This document shows positions 60,123-64,000 of a stretch of DNA of 64,000 bases, piece after piece. Origin of the DNA: Bin90 sp965204855 (GTDB lineage: Bacteria; Chloroflexota; Dehalococcoidia; Lucifugimonadales; JADFKI01); the NCBI GenBank assembly GCA_965204855.1, contig OZ242018.1:1488001-1552000 (forward strand). The letters run 5' to 3'. The notes beneath the pieces were generated by a model, which had not been told where the DNA came from, made no database searches, and was given only the letters and a program-made list of their open reading frames with translations. The number at the start of each line of letters is the position of its first letter. Positions within the stretch are counted from its first letter, which is position 1. The position numbers were made by a program, and so were the translations under genes.

Positions 60123-60593
60123 ATGGTAAAGCCAAGGCAATTGGGCCATCTGGTGCTGAGAGTGCGAGACTTGGAGGCTTCCGAGAAGTGGTACTCCGAG
60201 GTACTCGGTCTGCACACGACAAACAAGCGGCCGGGACAGATGATATTCATGAGCGCGCGGGATGACTCATCGCACGAACTGGCTTTGGTGAGCGTCGGCG
60301 AAGATGCCCCTGGACCCGAAGAGACGCGTGTGGGTCTCTATCACTTCGCATGGGAGATGGAGTCGTTCGAGGACCTGAAGGCTCTGTACGAGCACATGAA
60401 GGCGAAGGACGTCAACATCGGCGGAATCGGAGACCACGGCGTGTCGATGGGCGTGTACCTGTTTGACCCGGACGGCAACGAGATAGAGGTCTATCACGAG
60501 ATGCCGAAGTCCGAATGGGAAGTCGGCGAGGATGGCGACCTGTTCCGCGCCGAGTATCCGCAGAAGCTGGAAGAAGAACCCGTCACGGTATAA
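60123..60593 (+). CDS. VOC-family dioxygenase or glyoxalase-like protein
   Basis: A 156-aa protein of the glyoxalase/bleomycin-resistance fold. GHLVLRVRDLEASEKWYSEV, SHELALVSVG, YHFAWEMESFEDLK and FDPDGNEIEVYHEMP supply the usual His/His/Glu metal triad, in the arrangement of extradiol dioxygenase-like members. A perfect AAGGAGGT and its own promoter suggest strong expression. Confidence 0.88.
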   Translation: MVKPRQLGHLVLRVRDLEASEKWYSEVLGLHTTNKRPGQMIFMSARDDSSHELALVSVGEDAPGPEETRVGLYHFAWEMESFEDLKALYEHMKAKDVNIGGIGDHGVSMGVYLFDPDGNEIEVYHEMPKSEWEVGEDGDLFRAEYPQKLEEEPVTV

Positions 60594-60607
60594 TTCTCGA
60601 ATAGATG

Positions 60608-60652
60608 GCGCGGGCGGCTAGGAACGGCGAAAGTGGTCCCAGCCGCCCGCGC
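60608..60652. terminator. GC-only hairpin between convergent VOC and thiL genes
   Basis: GCGCGGGCGGCT and AGCCGCCCGCGC form a 12-bp perfect stem around 21 nt. It overlaps the last codons of thiL. No T-tract follows on either strand. Confidence 0.45.
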
Positions 60653-61643
60653 TGACATTCAGCGGATTCCCTCCCGCATCCAGCACGGTTAATACCTCCT
60701 CCGCCTCGATAATCTCCCCTATGATCGTAATCGGAGTGGAAATCACCTGCTGGGCGGAATGAATGACGCTCTCAGGCGCGGCGATGAGCAGTTCGTAGTC
60801 CTCGCCACCACTGAGCGCAAGATTCAGCCAGCTGGAGGGGAATGTAGCCTTCAGTCGGTCGTCAAAGGGTATCATCGGAGTGTGTATTTGAGCACCGACC
60901 CCGCTCGCACGGCACAGTTTTCCGAGGTCATCAACCAGACCGTCGCTGATGTCCATCGCACAGCGCACGCCAATACTCGCTAGAGCTTCTCCTTCGGAGA
61001 CGCGCGGCATCGGGCGATTGTGCGCGTCTCTCAGGAAGTCGTAGCTTGCGAGACCGGAACTGTCCACTCCTTCCGCCATCAATCTAAGGCCGGCGGCGGA
61101 AGAGCCTAGATTGCCGGTTACGGCGATGCAGTCCCCAGGCTGCGCCTTGTCTCGCAGCAACAGTTCTTGGTAGCCGTCGCGGGAGAAGCCTTCAAGCGCA
61201 ACCGAGATGAAGAACGCAGGCGACTTCACAATGTCCCCGCCGACGACAGCACCGCCACATGTCTCGGTGAGTCGCATCATGCCGTCGTACATCTCCAGCA
61301 AGCCCTCGACAGGGATGTCGCCTCGCAGCCCGAGGGTTACGGTGGCGAACGACGGGGCGCAGCCCATCGCCGCCACGTCGCTGACATTGGTCGCCAGTGC
61401 CTTCCATCCCAGGTCGCGCCAGCCCGTGTAGCTCAGGTCGAAGTGGACGCCTTCCACCATCGTGTCGGCCGTGAAAACGCGCACTCCCTCCGTCGAGTGC
61501 CACGCCGCGGCGTCATCGCCGATTGAGCGCAGCATTTCGAGGCCGCTCTCTTCGAGAGCCTGAACGTTTTGCCAATTGGGTGCGGAGATTGCCTTCGCCA
61601 GAGTGTCTATTAGCTCAAATTCGCCTAAATCTCTTACATTCAT
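60618..61643 (-). CDS. thiL: Thiamine-monophosphate kinase
   Basis: A 341-aa enzyme making thiamine diphosphate. MNVRDLGEFELIDTLAKAI opens it, then SIGDDAAAW (ATP binding), TADTMVEGVHFDLSYTGWRD, ATNVSDVAAMGCAPSFATV, GGDIVKSPAFFISV and the MDISDGLVDDLGKLC, SGGEDYELL motifs. All metal-binding Asps are present. The frame is open to 61712, but a TTGAGC-18-TATAAT promoter sits there and the -10 box ends only 9 nt before ATG 61643, so the mRNA is nearly leaderless. Related to SelD by fold. Confidence 0.92.
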   Translation of the reverse strand: MNVRDLGEFELIDTLAKAISAPNWQNVQALEESGLEMLRSIGDDAAAWHSTEGVRVFTADTMVEGVHFDLSYTGWRDLGWKALATNVSDVAAMGCAPSFATVTLGLRGDIPVEGLLEMYDGMMRLTETCGGAVVGGDIVKSPAFFISVALEGFSRDGYQELLLRDKAQPGDCIAVTGNLGSSAAGLRLMAEGVDSSGLASYDFLRDAHNRPMPRVSEGEALASIGVRCAMDISDGLVDDLGKLCRASGVGAQIHTPMIPFDDRLKATFPSSWLNLALSGGEDYELLIAAPESVIHSAQQVISTPITIIGEIIEAEEVLTVLDAGGNPLNVSAGGWDHFRRS

Positions 61644-61652
61644 CGTGATTGC

Positions 61653-61682
61653 ATTATATCCCTGTTGGAATAAGCCGCTCAA
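61653..61682 (-). promoter_or_regulatory. Promoter of thiL giving a nearly leaderless mRNA
   Basis: On the minus strand, TTGAGC (61682-61677), 18-nt spacer, TATAAT (61658-61653). Nine nt lie between the -10 box and the ATG. Confidence 0.7.
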
Positions 61683-61769
61683 TATCCTCTGAAGGGGTAG
61701 TGGACACGACAAATCGGTGCGGCTAGGATAACGGCAGCAATACCGTTATCCGGACAAGGAGGTGTTCCT

Positions 61770-62564
61770 GTGAGATTCACGGACATCATATACAAGAAAA
61801 GTGATGGAGTGGCTCGGATTACGATAAATCGCCCTGAAGTTTACAATGCGCTGCGGGGCAAGACGACCGACGAAATTGTGCTCGCGCTGCAAGACGTGCG
61901 CGAGGACGATAGCATTCGAGTGCTGGTGATTGCCGGAGCCGGGCCGAATGCCTTCTGCTCCGGACGGGACCAGTCTGAAGATCGGTCGACCCCTGAATAC
62001 AGTGGAGCGAGCGAAGAGGACTTCATGAAGATAATTCGCCGTCTGCCCAAGCCCGTCATCGCAGAGGTTGACGGGTTTGCCATAGGGTCCGGCAACATTC
62101 TGGCGTATATGTGCGACTTCACGGTCGCATCGGAGCGTTCCACTTTCGGCCAGACGGGACCTCGCGTAGGCAGTCCGGCAGCAGGCTTCGGTGTGGGTTA
62201 CCTGGCAAGTGTCGTCGGACAGAAACGGGCGCGAGAGATTTGGATGTTGACGCAGCAGTACCCGGCGCGCAAGGCTTACGAATACGGGCTGGTCAATTCT
62301 GTCGTCCCCCACGAGCAGTTGGACGCGGAAGTAGAGCGGTACTGCAACCTGATAAAAAACAACAGCCCGGTCATTCTCCAACTTGAAAAGATTACCTTCA
62401 ACGAGATGACGGAGTACGCGGAGGGGATACCGAGTCCTACGGACAGATATGCCTCCGAATACCATCTATCCGACGAGGCTGAAGAAAGACGGCTGTCATT
62501 CATCGAGCGGCGTCCAATAGACATATCGAAGAACATGCCCCTCGTCGATACGGATAAGAACTGA
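61770..62564 (+). CDS. Enoyl-CoA hydratase/isomerase family protein, MenB-like
   Basis: A 264-aa crotonase-fold protein. ITINRPEVYNALRGKTTDEI, AFCSGRDQSED (oxyanion loop), DGFAIGSGNILAYMCDFTVA, TFGQTGPRVGSPAAGFGVGY and ASVVGQKRAREIWMLTQQYP then LVNSVVP are the pattern of naphthoate synthase / 2-ketocyclohexanecarboxyl-CoA hydrolase relatives. The GTG start at 61770 follows AAGGAGGTG. No other men gene is present, so an aromatic or alicyclic acyl-CoA role is possible. Confidence 0.85.
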   Translation: MRFTDIIYKKSDGVARITINRPEVYNALRGKTTDEIVLALQDVREDDSIRVLVIAGAGPNAFCSGRDQSEDRSTPEYSGASEEDFMKIIRRLPKPVIAEVDGFAIGSGNILAYMCDFTVASERSTFGQTGPRVGSPAAGFGVGYLASVVGQKRAREIWMLTQQYPARKAYEYGLVNSVVPHEQLDAEVERYCNLIKNNSPVILQLEKITFNEMTEYAEGIPSPTDRYASEYHLSDEAEERRLSFIERRPIDISKNMPLVDTDKN

Positions 62565-62584
62565 CAGCAAAACAGAGAGTGAAG

Positions 62585-63010
62585 ATGATGAGTAGCAATT
62601 CTTCTGCGAATCTTAACGTGTATTTGCCGTTTCCAAAGGCTGAAGTGGCGTTTAGGATAAGAGTATTGTCCAATGAAGCCAACGGCCCGTCCGACTTTGT
62701 TCTGAGCGTACATAGGTGGGTGGCGGACGAAGACGTGCCGACTGGATTCAAGATTGGCCCGACGACGGACGAGCGCGGACAGGATGCCCTGCCCTTCACC
62801 GTGGATGTTTCGCCGTGCCTGGCGGATTGGGTAAGAGGCTATACGCGGTGGCTCGTTCGGGCCGGCGTCAGGGCGACGCATGACTCGAACAAGATAACAG
62901 GCGTATTCGACGAATCGGTGACCGCCGAACAGGCGCTGCTTGGCGTTCGAGACGCTTGCGATATGATACGACAGAGGTTTGAGTTTTACGAAGACAGTAT
63001 CCTGCGGTAA
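62585..63010 (+). CDS. Hypothetical protein downstream of the hydratase
   Basis: A 141-aa protein with no recognised family. It has a beta-rich middle (NVYLPFPKAEVAFRIRVLSN; PFTVDVSPCLADWVRGYTRW) and a helical end (EQALLGVRDACDMIRQRFEF). It starts 21 nt after the hydratase stop and is probably in its operon; ATG 62585 or 62588 are equivalent. Confidence 0.6.
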   Translation: MMSSNSSANLNVYLPFPKAEVAFRIRVLSNEANGPSDFVLSVHRWVADEDVPTGFKIGPTTDERGQDALPFTVDVSPCLADWVRGYTRWLVRAGVRATHDSNKITGVFDESVTAEQALLGVRDACDMIRQRFEFYEDSILR

Positions 63011-63022
63011 CGCTGCCCTGCC

Positions 63023-63949
63023 CTACGCCTCGTCCTTAATCCAAGTCATCCTGTATCCGCCCATCAGGGACTCGATCTCCTCCAGGTCTCCGGGCGTCAG
63101 CGTCCAATCGGCGGCGCTCGCATTGTGATAGACCTGCTCCGGTGACTTCGCGCCGACAAGGGCGGACGATATAGCCGGGTTTGCAAGCACCCAGGCGATG
63201 GCGAGTTGCACGATGTCCCTGCCATTATCGCGCGCCCAGGCATCCAGACGCTGCGCGACCGCGTAGGCTTGCTCGAAGTCCTCGCCCCGGAAGAAGCTGA
63301 AGAGCCTGCGCTCATCGTCTTGAGCGAATTGGTGGCCGGGCTTGTGCTTACCGGCGAGGACACCCTTAGACAAGACCGAGTGCGGTATGACGCCGATGCC
63401 ATTTTTCAGGCAGAATGGAAGAACATCTTCCTCCAGGTTGCGCCACATGAGATTGTAGCGCGGCTGCGAGCTGTGTATGGTGGCGTACTGCATCGCTTGC
63501 TGAGTCTGCTCAGGCGAGAAGTTCGACACGCCTATATACCTCATCTTTCCGGCATCTCGCAACTTCACCAGGTTCTGCATGGTTTCGGCGATAGGCCAGT
63601 CGGGTGACGGGCTGTGAAGCTGATACAGATCGATGTAGTCGGTGCCGAGTACCCTAAAGCTATTCTCGATGGCGTTTTCCATGTGTTCGGCTGAGTGATC
63701 GCTGCCTGACAGTTTTGTGGCGAGAAAGACTTTATCGCGCGTGCCTTTGATTGCCTTGCCCACAACCGTCTCGCTGGTCTGGTAACCCTCCGCCGTGTCG
63801 ATGAAGGTCATTCCAACTTCGAGCGCCGCTTTAACGGCGGCTATGCCATGTTCTTCGGGCACGGTGCCTAGCCCGCCGCCTATAGGCCAGGCACCAAAGG
63901 CTATCGTGGATACCATAGGGCCGTCTTTGCCGAGTTGACGCTTAATCAT
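63023..63949 (-). CDS. Aldo/keto reductase family protein
   Basis: A 308-aa TIM-barrel oxidoreductase with MIKRQLGKDGPMVSTIAFGA, TFIDTAEGYQTSETVVGKAI (Asp and Tyr), VFLATKLSGSDH (Lys), and DLYQLHSPSPDWPIAE (His). The C-terminal block WVLANPAISSALVGAKSPEQ is NADP-binding. ATG 63949 is favoured over GTG 63961, with GGAG 11 nt upstream. It converges with the hypothetical gene at 62585, leaving a 12-nt gap. Confidence 0.92.
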   Translation of the reverse strand: MIKRQLGKDGPMVSTIAFGAWPIGGGLGTVPEEHGIAAVKAALEVGMTFIDTAEGYQTSETVVGKAIKGTRDKVFLATKLSGSDHSAEHMENAIENSFRVLGTDYIDLYQLHSPSPDWPIAETMQNLVKLRDAGKMRYIGVSNFSPEQTQQAMQYATIHSSQPRYNLMWRNLEEDVLPFCLKNGIGVIPHSVLSKGVLAGKHKPGHQFAQDDERRLFSFFRGEDFEQAYAVAQRLDAWARDNGRDIVQLAIAWVLANPAISSALVGAKSPEQVYHNASAADWTLTPGDLEEIESLMGGYRMTWIKDEA

Positions 63950-64000
63950 GGACACTTTCACTCCAATCTATTTCGGATTTCATCACCGAACCTGAGTATA

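Overview
The window looks like a chromosomal segment of a free-living, probably marine or sponge-associated, member of the Chloroflexota, most like SAR202-type Dehalococcoidia. That placement is inference from gene style: moderately high GC, many lipoproteins with Pro/Thr/Ala linkers, an F420-type PPOX protein, a GMC oxidoreductase, a peptide ABC importer, frequent TTG/GTG starts, and a UGSC selenoprotein. There is no ribosomal RNA, prophage, integrase or CRISPR array. About 60 genes are supported, mostly in short operons on both strands, with many clear TTGAnn-17/18-TATAAT promoters and GC-rich terminator hairpins.

The strongest theme is selenium. The window carries tRNA-Sec (minus strand near 10.0 kb, TCA anticodon, long variable arm, encoded CCA), selA (26.5 kb), and two genes interrupted by an in-frame TGA that reads as selenocysteine. 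One is a UGSC-family selenoprotein (2.9-3.4 kb) with a perfect hairpin 18 nt after the TGA. The other is selD (44.1 kb), whose catalytic residue is itself Sec. A cysteine desulfurase gene lies beside the tRNA. selB is not seen. Standard gene calling would break the UGSC gene in two and start selD too late.

Layout: 0-3.5 kb, partial gamma-glutamyltransferase, then a conserved unknown protein, a low-GC lipoprotein and the UGSC selenoprotein. 3.5-13.6 kb, an SDR-like epimerase, a peptide ABC importer (solute-binding protein and two permeases, no ATPases), tRNA-Sec, cysteine desulfurase, agmatinase and AdoMet decarboxylase (polyamine synthesis). 13.9-20 kb, a Gld-type ABC-2 exporter operon with GldG-like and DUF4340 proteins, then cinA. 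20.2-26.3 kb, a NorD/CbbO-like VWA giant and NorQ/CbbQ-like AAA+ ATPase enclosing a Nudix and a PhnB-like gene, then coaE. 26.5-31.8 kb, selA-rarA and two tandem MFS exporters. 31.8-38.5 kb, threonine aldolase, twin alpha/beta hydrolases, fumarase, CCA-adding enzyme, HpaI-type aldolase and a Nudix hydrolase.

38.5-48.7 kb holds a GMC oxidoreductase, a TPR lipoprotein, an MFS permease, small zinc-ribbon and PPOX proteins, an MBL-fold hydrolase, selD, a helix-hairpin-helix lipoprotein, argS and a gamma-carbonic anhydrase. 48.7-54.8 kb holds an RHH antitoxin-like gene, a striking nested palindrome of about 122 bp, a lipoprotein with nearly identical 264-bp tandem repeats, a Fur-family regulator with an overlapping DUF2851 gene, a phosphodiesterase-like protein and an Fpg-type glycosylase. 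55-64 kb is mostly enzymes: two aldo/keto reductases, two methyltransferases, a 3-hydroxyacyl-CoA dehydrogenase, a VOC protein, thiL (apparently with an almost leaderless transcript) and a MenB-like enoyl-CoA hydratase.
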